NCBI RefSeq assembly: GCF_000224145.3
Contig: NW_004190488.1
Coordinates: 133,252-197,251 of the forward strand
DNA from: Ciona intestinalis
Lineage: Eukaryota > Chordata > Ascidiacea > Phlebobranchia > Cionidae
Length of the DNA: 64,000 nt
Direction of reading: 5' to 3'
Under the pieces are notes generated by a model. That model saw only the letters and a list, made by a program, of their open reading frames with translations. It was not told the DNA's origin and made no database searches. Made by a program: the position numbers and the translations under genes. Each line of letters begins with the position of its first letter. Positions within the stretch are counted from its first letter, which is position 1. This document shows, piece by piece, positions 35,501-51,300 of the stretch.

Positions 35501-38500
35501 TACTCACAAACATAGATATCACACATTTGTGTAACACAGTTGTTGTTTTATACATTAATTTATTTTTTTTATTTTTTTGCCTTAGCTTCCAAAGTGGGTT
35601 CAACCTCACGTAGTTAAATTCAACAACGCAGCTAAATGCATCAGAAGACTTCGTTCTTTCTTTTGCTCCGTCAACGAAAAGGAAAAAAATCGTTTAAAGT
35701 GAGACAAATAGTTTCCTATCATATATATGTTGTATAATAGATTACTTCTGCTACCAGGCACAATGTGAATAATACATACATGTTTATAAAATGGCATAAA
35801 GTCGATTATTGCAGAATATTTTGCTTATAGTTATCATTTATCTAACCTTATATGGTGTGGAAAACCAGACCTTTCTGTTACTTACACATCATATGTGGTT
35901 TGCGTTGTACACCTTGCTATTTTCTGTATATGACTGATTCAAATTTTATATGAATAAACGAATGTAGCTTACTTTATCCTCGCGTGACTGGAAAACGACA
36001 GTCGTTATAACACGGGTGTTTTGTTTTATACACCTCGTGCCAGCTTACGAGTTACCAAGTATGTTACTGTGTGGGTTTTATTATTTTGGGGGGATTTATT
36101 ATTTTTTATGTGTGACTGATAATTTGGACAACCCATTAGTGATCACTGGGTTAGAGCAATAGCTGTTAAGTGGCTTGCTCAAGGACACATAAGCCAACAA
36201 TGGTAGCAGCGAAGAGCCTTGAACCCATTACCTCTGGGTTAGGGGCAGGCGTGCTAACCAACTGTGCTATGGTGCCAGATATAACTTATAACAGCAATAT
36301 TGTGTTCAATAAATAAATAGAGTTATAAACCTTACTTTTATACAGGGAAGCTTATGAATATTGTGAGTTTGACAACAAAGCCGAAACTTCTTCATGTAAA
36401 AATCTTTCCCCAAAATCTGATATCGCAACAAATGTAAAAACTTTAAATTCAAATAAAAGAGCCAAGGTGTGCATCAAGTACAGTGAAAGTGACCAACACA
36501 ATAATTATGACATGTAAGTTGATTTTCTCTTGGATAAATTTTTTTTCAGGCACCAATTGTGCGGTGGTGGGTTGGTAAACACTAGAATTTAATTTTTTTT
36601 GCAATTACTACTTGTTTATAATTAAGTAATATTTCGTTTCACGGAAAAGTATGCCAAACTATCACCATCTTGCATTTAGAAACAAATTTCTTTTATCGTA
36701 TAAGTTGTTATCAGTAACGTAATGTATATTTGCTTTAACCGATTTGTTTTTTTTTTATTCTCCAAATTGTTACAACTAAAACAAACTTGGGTTCTGAGCC
36801 CCAATTAACACCATGTGACACCTTGGAAAGCCACTGTTGTTAAATCTGTTGTGAAACCATGTACTATACTTTTAGCATGTATTACACTATATAGGTATAT
36901 GTCCCCTGTTTCAATTTCTCAGCCTACCTCAACGAAAAAAAGGAAAATTTCCTCCACAGAAAAAAGGTGAGGCATTTCTAAAATATCTACCATTTACAAC
37001 CAATACTTTCAACTAAATATTAAAACAAAAAACTTCCCCCACAAAACCTACTAAATTAAATACCCAGTAACTTATAAGCGAGCATGAGGTATTTGAAACA
37101 GAAAACTCATGTTATAACGACTGTCAATTCCCTAGGACAAATAAGTTATATTCATTCACTTTTCAAAATTGCTGCAAAAAATAAATACATTTTTTAATTG
37201 CTTATTAAATCTTACGAGAACCTGTCAGTAATTGATATACCATAATTTTTATTTATCTCTTCGAATACTATAACGAAGGTCAAATTAATAAAAACAACAA
37301 AGAAAATAGCAGAAAAATGACAGTCGTTAAAAAAAATATTTTTCTTTTTTTGACAGTCTATTAGTGTATGGTTAGATATAACACATAGTTTAAACACAAA
37401 AATTTCAATCTTTACGCAGTGGCCCTGCCAAACAGAAGAAAAGTTTGCTTGATGCTTTGGATAATATTGTGAGCGATGATGAAGAAATTTCGGATGAAAA
37501 TAATTCTGCCCAAGTAAGTTATTACAACGAGATCTAAAACTTTTTAAACTTTGTTCAGACCGTCTTGGGTTCATCTATATTTTTTTTAATGGAAATTTTT
37601 TTTACTGGAGAAAGTGAGGAATTGGTTTATATGCATGTTTTGGAGGTTTTATTGGTCTTATTGCGCTATCCTGGTCACTACTGCTTGATGTGTTTGTTGT
37701 AGCATACTAGAGGACCTTAAATGAATGCAAAATTGGCCTATTTCTACATAATAATAAAATTTTAAAAATCACCATTTTTGCATTTTTCTGCTTTAGAAAT
37801 GGGATGATTTTTCGACAATTTTCTTAGTAAAATTTAGTTCGTTCATAGAACATCACCCTTTAACAGAAAATAAATAGATTACTTTCTATGTGTTTATTCG
37901 CTATTTTTATTACTAGAATAATATGCCCACTGCCACTACAATACCTGACATAAGGAAATTTAAACAAAGGAAAAAGATCATTGTAAAGGTAAGAATGGGT
38001 GAATATTTAAATTAAGTCTTTGTTAGTCTGTTATTTCTGCTATGGTGGAGCTAACACATTGTATGTATATTCATACTAATAGTGGAAAATAGGGGTTCAG
38101 TTGTATAATAGTACTATTTCACTTTTTTCACCTTTTGCCATTTTTTTTATATTATTTCATATGTATGAATGTAACTTACTTTATCCTCGCGTGGCTGGAA
38201 AACAACAGTCCTTACCACACTAACACCTCATGCCAGCCTACGAGTTACCATGCATGTTACTTTGTGGGTGATTATGTAGTTTTGTGGTGATTGATTTTTG
38301 TTTGTGTACCCAACTGTTTCAAAAAAAGGTTGTGACTATTGAATAACAGTATTTACAATGTCTTTGCAACAGATACATAACTTACTTTGGCCAGTGCTCT
38401 ACCCATAATTTTCCCTCAAAAATACTTAAATTTATAATCAAACAATAACAAGCTGCATTTGTTTTAGAAAAAAGGAACAGAGTTTAAAACGTCAAAAGAA

Positions 38501-40892
38501 AATACAAAACAAGATTCTTCGAACAACTCAAAACAAGCATTAGGTAAAAGTTGTTGTCTTCTCTTGATTTAAAAATACTATGATTTTCGCTACCACTTTA
38601 AAAAAAAATAAAAAAGGTTGTGTTTTGTACTTACTTATTTAAAAAGAGAATTTAGTTATTTCTAAAGCGGGTTGTGTTACCTGGTGTTTTTATTTTAATA
38701 TTTATCTTGTTTTAATGTGCTGTTACAACTAGAACTCGTGCTTTTTTCTCATTGTATCATAACAGAATAACCCAAGTGCTACTAATTAAATACCCAGCAA
38801 AAAATCAAGTCTCAACTTATATCTCTTTTTTTGTGCACCATTAGTTCTTTAGTGATACTAGAATTTTGTTTTCTGCATACTGGAATATAGTGTAACGTCC
38901 TTTTCCCAATTTAGTATAAATAGTAAACAGAAAAGAGGCACATTCAAAGCCTTGAACTCTAACAGTGCTTTGTATCTAGTAATGATGGCTAAATTATTTT
39001 GTATTTTGTAATTCCACAGGTTTTGATAGCACACGTTTGACAAGCGGGCCATACCAGTATTACATTGAATGCACCAAATCAACACTAAGCACTCCATTAT
39101 ATCTTGAGTTTAAAAAAGCTGCACGAGATTATACAAAGGTATGAATGGTTACTTGTTTGCTGTGTCTTACAAATTTTATTTTTTTTTTTTACCAGTTTTG
39201 TGTTCATGTTTTTCTTTTTTGACTAGTTTTGTGTTATAAAAATAATTTCGCAGTAATTTAAAACCGCAAGAGTTGCTTACTTCTTCAATAAAATGGCTGA
39301 ATAAAGTAGGTGACTTTTTGTTTCACGTGGCGAGGCAACGGCAGTCGTTATAACACAGGTGAAATATAATTTATATTGTCGATCGTATTGACACCTATGT
39401 AACTTTGTGTGTGGTTTTTTTACTGTTATATGTACGGCATACAATTTAGCACAGGCCATTATTGGCACGGGGTTGGATCAATGAAATGTAACTTACTTTA
39501 TCCTAGCGTGACCAAAAAAACGAAAGTCGTTATAAAACGGGTGTTTTGCTTTGTACACCTCGTGCCAACTTACGTGTCTATAACCCAGGACCATAGGTGA
39601 TGGGCTCAAGGCTCGTCGCTGCTACCGTTGTGGGCGTATGTGTCCTTGGGCAAGACACTTAAGAGCAATTGCTCCAACCCAGTAGTCACTAATGGGTTGT
39701 CCAAATTATCAGCCTTGAAAAAGTAAAAAATGCCTCAAAAATAGTGATGACGTCCGTGGTATAACGACTGTCGTTTTCCGACCACGCGGGGATAAAGTAA
39801 GCTACATTCATTCATTTCATACTACGTATCTATCTTTGTGGGTGGTTGTTTTTCTGTATAGATGACAATTTAAACAACCCATTAGTTTCCATTGGGTTCA
39901 AGGAATTTCCGTTCGGTGTCCTACCCAAAAGCACATATACGTCCATTTTGATAGCAGCGACGAGCCTTGTACCGAAATCCTGCGACAAGCCCTGTATCGT
40001 TAAACACTTTGTCAAAGGACACACATAGTCAGAAATAAAACTTTTTCCAGTTAAATCGTTTGTAATACTTAACCGTAGTAACAAGCTACCGTATAGTTCG
40101 TAACAGTGTGCAGTATTACTACCGCGACTGTATTTCTCGTAGTCAAAAGATATTGGCTTCGAAGCTGCTACCATTGGGCCACTGTATGTCTTTACTTCAA
40201 CCCAGTGGTGCATATTTTAATTTTTGTTGGCATATATTTTAAGACCCATTTCCGCATGTGGGTATAACAGTTATTGCTGGGAAAGTATCGGCGCCGTGGC
40301 AAAGTGGTTAGCACCTGCTTGTAACCCAGATGTAGTGGGTTCAAGGCTCGTCGCTGCTACCATCTTTGTGGGCGTATGTGTCAGACATTCATGAAGAAAT
40401 TGTCAGCCATGCAGAAAAACATACCCGCAAAGTTTTATGGTAACTCGTAAGGTGGTACCAGGTGTATGAAATAAAACCCTTGTTATAATAACGATCTGGT
40501 GCTACGTAAACGTAACAGACAAATTCGTCTTAATGGCATCTTCTGTCTCTTATTCAAGTACAATCAACCCGTGTTATAACGACTGTAATTTTCCGTCAGA
40601 TTAAGCAAAAAATTTTTCCTTGTGTATGTATAAGTAATCGCCAACAACAAACATTGCGATTATAAACCGCTTGTAAACATATCATCTGCGTTTATTTCAG
40701 AATGGTGACGTTGAAACGGTGTTTAATTCCCTGCACGATGTATTCATGGTGGTTGGCTCGCAGCACCCAGAGTTGTTAAGCAGCTTCGTTCGCTTCATAC
40801 GAGCCGAACATCGGGCCCAATACACCAAGCTATGTTCAGCGCGGACAAAACAAAGTAATTCTATTTTAGATCCGCAGTTATGTCGCATCTGA
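26549..40892 (+). CDS. RTEL1: RTEL1, Fe-S DEAH-box DNA helicase of telomere and replication maintenance
   Basis: Twenty exons: 26549-26776, 27220-27353, 27748-27890, 28571-28803, 29521-29792, 30112-30209, 30699-30920, 31378-31510, 31882-32122, 32883-33032, 33851-33991, 34953-35096, 35586-35698, 36346-36513, 36895-36966, 37420-37513, 37917-37988, 38468-38543, 39020-39138, 40701-40892; 1014 residues, phases close. Walker A SPTGTGKT has its Lys at 48; [10 protein letters not shown] follows. Four Fe-S cysteines are at about 134, 152, 161 and 196, with DEAH at 242-245. Helicase domain 2 has [42 protein letters not shown] and [23 protein letters not shown]1 unwinds T-loops, G-quadruplexes and D-loops in the nucleus. 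After a Lys-rich linker (KKRKISS, an NLS candidate) there is one harmonin-like domain ([13 protein letters not shown] ... [17 protein letters not shown]) and then a stop. No RING or PIP box is seen. The ATG lies 5 bases after an acceptor. Confidence 0.95.
27028..27092 (-). mobile_element. Family A SINE, small internal fragment
   Basis: Contains GACCACTAGGTTGGAGCAAT and TGTCGTTAAACATCTTGC, the mid-part of the SINE in reverse. No recognisable ends. Confidence 0.5.
28171..28440 (+). mobile_element. Family A SINE, old copy
   Basis: CCCTGTGGCTTAATGATTGG head, CAGGTTTAAAACTCAATGCT, then GTAGCTCATAAGTGGGCATA and AGTAACATTCATTT at the end. Heavily diverged. In an RTEL1 intron. Confidence 0.6.
29113..29380. 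repeat. Interspersed repeat interrupted by a MITE (relative at 50653-50775)
   Basis: 29113-29209 plus 29352-29380 match 50653-50775 (CTCTTCAATTA, GGTTTAAAA, ACAGGA, ACAAAACAACA, TTACAGTTAAAAACATATTT). The element at 29210-29351 sits between them. Confidence 0.7.
29210..29351. mobile_element. MITE, 142 bp with 24-bp inverted repeats
   Basis: Ends AAGGTGGTTGTACACAGTAT and ATACTGTGTACAGCCACCTT (24 bp with one mismatch). No coding capacity. Inserted in an RTEL1 intron within another repeat. The GC-richer interior (CCGGAATTCGTCCGG, GCCGCATGCGGAAC) contains smaller palindromes. Confidence 0.8.
30398..30672 (+). mobile_element. Family A SINE, old copy
   Basis: GGGTTTGAGGCTTGCTGCTG, GGGAAAGACAGTTAA and AAATTGTCAGCCATACAC identify it. 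It ends 26 bases before the RTEL1 exon at 30699. Confidence 0.65.
31068..31285 (+). mobile_element. Family A SINE
   Basis: Contains GGCAAATTGGTTGGCATGCT, TCCTTGGGCAAGACACTTAA and AATCAGCCATACATTACCCA, with internal losses. Confidence 0.65.
31545..31820 (-). mobile_element. Family A SINE
   Basis: Near-complete reverse copy: TGTAACTTACTTTATTCTTG through TTACCCAAGGACACATGCGC to AGAGCCTTGAACCCATAACT. It follows the RTEL1 exon at 31378-31510. Confidence 0.7.
32461..32521. repeat. Imperfect inverted repeat
   Basis: ACACATCATAAAAT at the left and ATTTTATGACGTGTGT at the right, with an inner palindrome CAGGTTATGACCTG. About 60 bp in an RTEL1 intron; possibly a MITE core. Confidence 0.45.
33254..33573 (-). 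mobile_element. Family A SINE, full length
   Basis: One of the best copies: AACTTATTTCATCCTCGCGT to the head CTAACCACTATGCTACGGCA. Includes GGACAACCCATTAGTGACCA and TTGCCCAAGGACACATACGC. Confidence 0.8.
34048..34150 (-). mobile_element. Family A SINE, 3' fragment
   Basis: AACGTAACTCATTTACTGCG to ATGCATGCTTACGAGTGACT, tail half only. Confidence 0.6.
34734..34927. mobile_element. Family B MITE
   Basis: TATAGTAGGGTGGAGGGAAA to TCTTCCCCCACCCCACTGTA. Ends 25 bases before the RTEL1 exon at 34953, so its pyrimidine-rich arm forms part of the upstream intron tract. Confidence 0.8.
35950..36277 (-). mobile_element. Family A SINE, full length
   Basis: AATGTAGCTTACTTTATCCT to the tRNA-like head GCTAACCAACTGTGCTATGG. 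Contains CTTGAACCCATTACCTCTGG. In an RTEL1 intron, reverse orientation. Confidence 0.8.
37062..37160 (+). mobile_element. Family A SINE, 3' fragment
   Basis: CAGTAACTTATAAGCGAGCA to ATAAGTTATATTCATTCACT. Confidence 0.65.
38160..38275 (-). mobile_element. Family A SINE, 3' fragment
   Basis: ATGAATGTAACTTACTTTAT, CCTCGCGTGGCTGGAAAACA and GCCAGCCTACGAGTTACCAT; tail only. Confidence 0.7.
39290..40510. mobile_element. Nested cluster of family A SINEs
   Basis: At least five SINE pieces in alternating orientation fill the last RTEL1 intron: 39300-39480 (-), 39481-39585 (-, tail), 39586-39818 (+, with TCCTTGGGCAAGACACTTAA), 39819-40010 (- mid-part, continuing the 39300 copy) and 40140-40500 (+, GCGCCGTGGCAAAGTGGTTA head). 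Insertions into earlier copies explain the breaks. Confidence 0.7.
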
Positions 40893-46654
<5,762 letters not shown>

Positions 46655-46983
46655 ATGCCGCACTGAAGTATGCAAAAAGCTATATGACAATATGCAGCGC
46701 GTGAGCCTTCGTGGACATTACATCTTTTTGCTGTCAACTTTTCTTACCACTGTGACGATGCTATCCTTTCATTGGTCATTGCTGGACTTGTTAATTAGTC
46801 AAATTACCCTCTCCTTTGCTTCTCTGGTTAGTGCCAACTGAATTCAAAAGCCGCTAAGTTCCTAATGTTGTTTAGTTCGTATTTGTTTCTTTTACATTGT
46901 TGAATTTATTCTTATGTGATGTGTACGCTACCTTTCATTGTATTAATGGACCTGCATGCGACAGAATGCATTCATGTGGGTCA

Positions 46984-47020
46984 CCAGAGCGTTTAAGGCC
47001 CATGCGTCCTTACGCTCTGG
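46984..47020 (+). repeat. Hairpin in the ERR 3' untranslated region
   Basis: CCAGAGCGTTTAAGG pairs with CCTTACGCTCTGG (13 pairs, two bulged bases) around loop CCCATGCGT. It sits 10 bases before the AATAAA at 47031. Confidence 0.65.
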
Positions 47021-47030
47021 CGTGTTTAAA

Positions 47031-47036
47031 AATAAA
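47031..47036 (+). promoter_or_regulatory. Candidate ERR polyadenylation signal
   Basis: AATAAA about 380 bases after the stop codon, just downstream of the hairpin. Confidence 0.45.
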
Positions 47037-47390
47037 TCAGGGCTGCAACTGTCATTATCAACAGTGGACTGCTTCACACAGTTTCCTGCCGCTGTTATTA
47101 TTTGCTAGAAATTGAAGTGCGCGTTTTATTTATTCTTGTACTGCCTTTAATGAAGAGCATACTTTGTTCACTTTAAATATTGATACGTTTGCTTCAGAGA
47201 CATATTTTTGTTTTATGTGTTTTATCTCACGTTATACGAAAAAAAACATGAATTTTCACCGAAAACGAGCGTTGTTTAATTTATGGCCATGCAATCTTTG
47301 TCTAAAAAGGCGAAAGTTATTATTGAAAAGTATAACTCCTATAGGAAATTTCCAGTGGAAACCTCTTCCATCTTATCCCACTCCATACAT

Positions 47391-47585
47391 ATATATTAGT
47401 GGGGGGGGGGAGATTGGACACCTTTTAAAAATAACATCGTGATTGTGTTTTAAACAATTAACAACGGTTCGTGGAAGTAGTAAGAATAATGTTTTATATT
47501 ATTTTTAATATTCTTTGTTTATTCCTATCAAGTGGGACGAAGAAATAAAAAGGTGCCTATCTTCCCACACCCTGACCCTACTATA
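47391..47585. mobile_element. Family B MITE
   Basis: ATATTAGTGGGGGGGGGAGA to CACACCCTGACCCTACTATA. Confidence 0.75.
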
Positions 47586-47650
47586 CATCACAATAAATTG
47601 AACGCGTGAAAGTATATTCTCGTTCTCGAATCGGCGTTATCCACATTTAT

Positions 47651-47715
47651 GTATAGTAGAGTGGGGGAAGATGGGACATCTGTTTATTCCATTTTCTCGT
47701 CCTATTTTTAGGTCC
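47651..47715. mobile_element. Family B MITE, left arm only
   Basis: TATAGTAGAGTGGGGGAAGA to TTTTCTCGTCCTATTT, then lost. Only 65 bases from the complete copy before it. Confidence 0.65.
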
Positions 47716-48207
47716 ATTTGTTTAAACTCGTAGTTATAGTTGCGTGACAGTGGTGTACGTTTGTGCATTGCGTAGAACGGTAAACCAAGTTCGTTTATCC
47801 TGCATACATACATGCCAAAGCCGTATCCTGACTGTCTCTTGGAAAGCTTGCCAACTTGCTTGAGTGTTAAGAGCTTTATTGGATAAGCTAGCACGTCATG
47901 CTCTACGTCTACGCAATAACCACAGTGTCTCGAACATAGTGCTCTCTATGGTCTCGACGAGGTATGGCTATTGACGTATATTCGTACTGTTCGTGGCAGA
48001 TTAGGACGGCTTACCAGGGATATAGTAGGCTGTGGTATACTTAACGTATAATAAGTTTGCACTAACTTATAGTAAAAAAAACATGCAGTACTGTCTATTA
48101 GTATTTGTTACCACCTCAAACCACGAGAACGCTCACTAAGATCGCTCAAGTCACTGCACTATTAACTCCCCTTTAGCGTAACTGCAAAATATCACTTCTA
48201 TGTTGAA

Positions 48208-48221
48208 GTATCCATGGAAAC
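48208..48221 (+). promoter_or_regulatory. X-box-like RFX site upstream of CCDC113
   Basis: GTATCCATGGAAAC matches the RFX consensus GTTNCCATRGNAAC at all but one fixed position. It lies 120 bases before the CCDC113 ATG, where ciliary genes usually carry it. Confidence 0.55.
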
Positions 48222-48340
48222 AAAGTTACTCAAATTTTAGATTTTCCAGCAATTAATATGAAATAAAACGTAATATATTTAATGTTGTTGGTTATATTTG
48301 TGTAGCGTTACAAGTATTTCTGCTTTCTGCTGAATCCAAG

Positions 48341-51300
48341 ATGGCAGATTCTGACAGTATTTTGTCTGTAACAACCGGCACAGACCAACATGACGACCCA
48401 CTAGCAGATTTAACGGATGAACAACTGTTTCAAATAGTTGAAGATACAATGTAGGTGTTAATGTGAAATAACTGTACTACACGTTGTTTGTTTTATATTG
48501 TGTAAGTGCCAAATTGATGGTTTAATGCTTAAATATCTTGTCCAATGACACACGGCAAAATATTACACCTAGATGATGATTCTAATCATAGGCGCCTAGA
48601 ATAGGTGTACAGGGATGGCATACTCGGCTACCGACTAAACTAGTCGCCGCCTAAATTTGATTTTGCTTATTTATTCGCTTGACTAAAATTTTAGTCGGCC
48701 GATTTTGACCGACTAACTTCTGTGACCAGAAATGTACTTAGACGGCCGATTAAATGTGAAAAACACCGACTAAATTTTAGTCGTCCAACTAAAAAAACGC
48801 AGTAACCAATAGTTACCGGCGGTAACGGTTATTTCGTATTTTATATTTCAGACATGGTAATGAAGTCATCCGAAGTGAGACCGAAATGTTTGAGAAGTTT
48901 TTTCGTCGAGTTGAACCAAAAGAAACAAATTCTTTTCAACCGAACATCCACACACCTGTGGTGCATGTCCAAGAGGTCGGGATTAAGTTTTTAAAGAACC
49001 TTTAAAATATTTGCGTAATAATATGTTTTGATTTTCATCTCAAAAGTTTATCAGCTTCGGTTTATAAACTAAAGCCATCTCCGGTGACTAAATTTTCATT
49101 TTTAAACCGAAACATTAAAAATGAAAATTTAATCATACATATCGGCTGTCATGTTTCTATTTAAACTGACCCGATATTTCGTGTTTTACACACCTAAGTT
49201 TGATGGTATTGGTAAAACACACTTTAATTAAAAATTTTACCAGTATGTTATAGCATTAAATTTAAGTTACAAATGTTTTGATATAGATTCAACTATATTA
49301 AATCAGTTTTATCATGGATTTTTGTTAGTTGTTACAAATATAAATCTCTTTGTTCTAAATGTAATAAATAGTTAAAAGTATAAAGTTAAGTGGAAATTCT
49401 ATAGATAACCTGTAGCATTGTAACCTCAGATACACAACAGAGGGCGTAAACGCTCCAGATCCAAAGGCAGTGCCGTTGATAAACTGCTTCGCTTGACAGC
49501 TGAACAGAAGTGTGACATTGCTCAACGTGAGTTAGAAGAACTACGAGATGAAATTGACAAACTAAAAGACGAATCTGAGAGAATTCTTGACAATTACAGG
49601 GTAATATTCATTTATTTCCAAAAAAACTTTGACGTAGCTTAATGTTTTAGTGTCTTAGAATGAAACTTGTTTTGGTATGTTTTGTGAATTAAAATTCCTT
49701 CCTGGAATTTTGTAATCAGATTATTTTGGTTGTGTTTAATTTAACAGCTGCTTTTGTGTTGTCAATTTTTATTTTGACAGCACTTGAGACATTTCTTGGC
49801 TCATATTTCTCAAGCGTGACATTACGTAATACTGACTATAAAATGTTTTTTTTAATTTCACTGCTAGCAAACAAATGTGTTTTAGTATGTGAGTGTGCCT
49901 GATTTTTCTGCATGACCAACAGTTTGGACAACTGATTAGAGAAACTGGGTTTGTGTATTAAGTGTATTAGCAAAGAAAACATCGTCATTATAGTAGCAGC
50001 ATCGGACTTTGAACCTGAATGGTTATGGGGCATGCAGACTAACAATGGTGCTGAGGGCAGGTTAAATACATGGTATATAGTATATTACAACGCATACATT
50101 GTCCAGGCTGGCTTGGAAGAAGCAGAACTCCGAATTACTGAGATAAAGAAAGCAACTTATGAGTTTGATCGAGATATTTGTAAAGGTTCAATTAATGCTC
50201 GAACAGGAAAAGTTGTCGCTGAAAAAGTCGTTCGTTATTTTGAAGATAAACTTAAATGGAGGGTGGGTTTATTAATTTAGAATTCATTTTCTGTTTCTTT
50301 CTGTTTTTTAAAAAACGTAGTGCAACTTCTATTTTGTCTGTTTGGTTATGGTAACACATAACAAATAATAAGTAATAATTAAAATAGATGGGAAGTCAAG
50401 GTACAATGATGAGCATTAAAAGGCCAAAGAATAAGAACTGATTATGCATTATTTATTCATAGAAATACTTGGTTGATTTATTTATTTTCTGTATCTGTTT
50501 GAATTATGTATGTCACAATCTTTAACATAGGATACCCTGATCGAAAAGTTAAGATTGAAAAACTCAACCCTGAAAGTTCAGAAAAAGAAGTTACAGCTTC
50601 AACTAAAGCAGGTAACATCAAACAAAAGCTAATGCAATAATATAATAATAATAACTTTATTTCTCTTCAATTAGCGAAGATTTAAAAGTATTTTAAATGA
50701 AAAAACAGGATATAGCAACAAAACAACACCTGTTAAAACTTGCTTACAGTTAAAAACATATTTGCATTTACAATCTTATCTTTATAAATGATAATATACT
50801 CTTATGAGAATAGATGATTAAAAAAACGCCTGATGCAATGTTAATCTAAGTATTATTTCAAGCAATGGAAAAATGACTTGTTTTTGACCATTTTTCACAA
50901 ATATAGAAGACAATTTTTAATAAAAAATCTCACTTATCATACATCTGCGTTTCCAATGTTCTAGAAAGAAGAAATGGGAGAAGTTCTTCATGAAGTTGAT
51001 TTCAACCAACTTAAAATTGAGAATCAACAATATTTAGAAAAAATTGATGAAAAAAATCAAGAACTTCTTAGATTAAAACTGATGGCTGGAAATACTTTGC
51101 AAGTTTTAAATCTTTACAAGGTTTGTGTGAGGTGTTTTTTTTTGTTGCTGTTGCTAATAGGCATAATATATATTCCATGCCTAAGAACTAATCTTTTGGC
51201 ATAAAAACTAACATAGATGATATTGACAAAATCATTTATCTGCCATTGGCGCCATGTTGTGAAAATGTTCCCAACCTAGTCTCTGTGCATTGCATATGAA

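Larger units (their letters stand above)
46655..48340. other. ERR 3' region and upstream of CCDC113
   Basis: Holds the ERR 3' untranslated region, a hairpin (46984-47020) followed by AATAAA (47031-47036), two family B MITEs (one truncated), an unexplained minus-strand open stretch (47716-47940) and a near-consensus X-box (48208-48221). The rest shows nothing I can name. Confidence 0.5.

Noticed and set aside
47637-47715. Continuation of the minus-strand ORF into the MITE arm
   Set aside because: The open frame simply reads through the inserted repeat; only 47716-47940 is worth noting.
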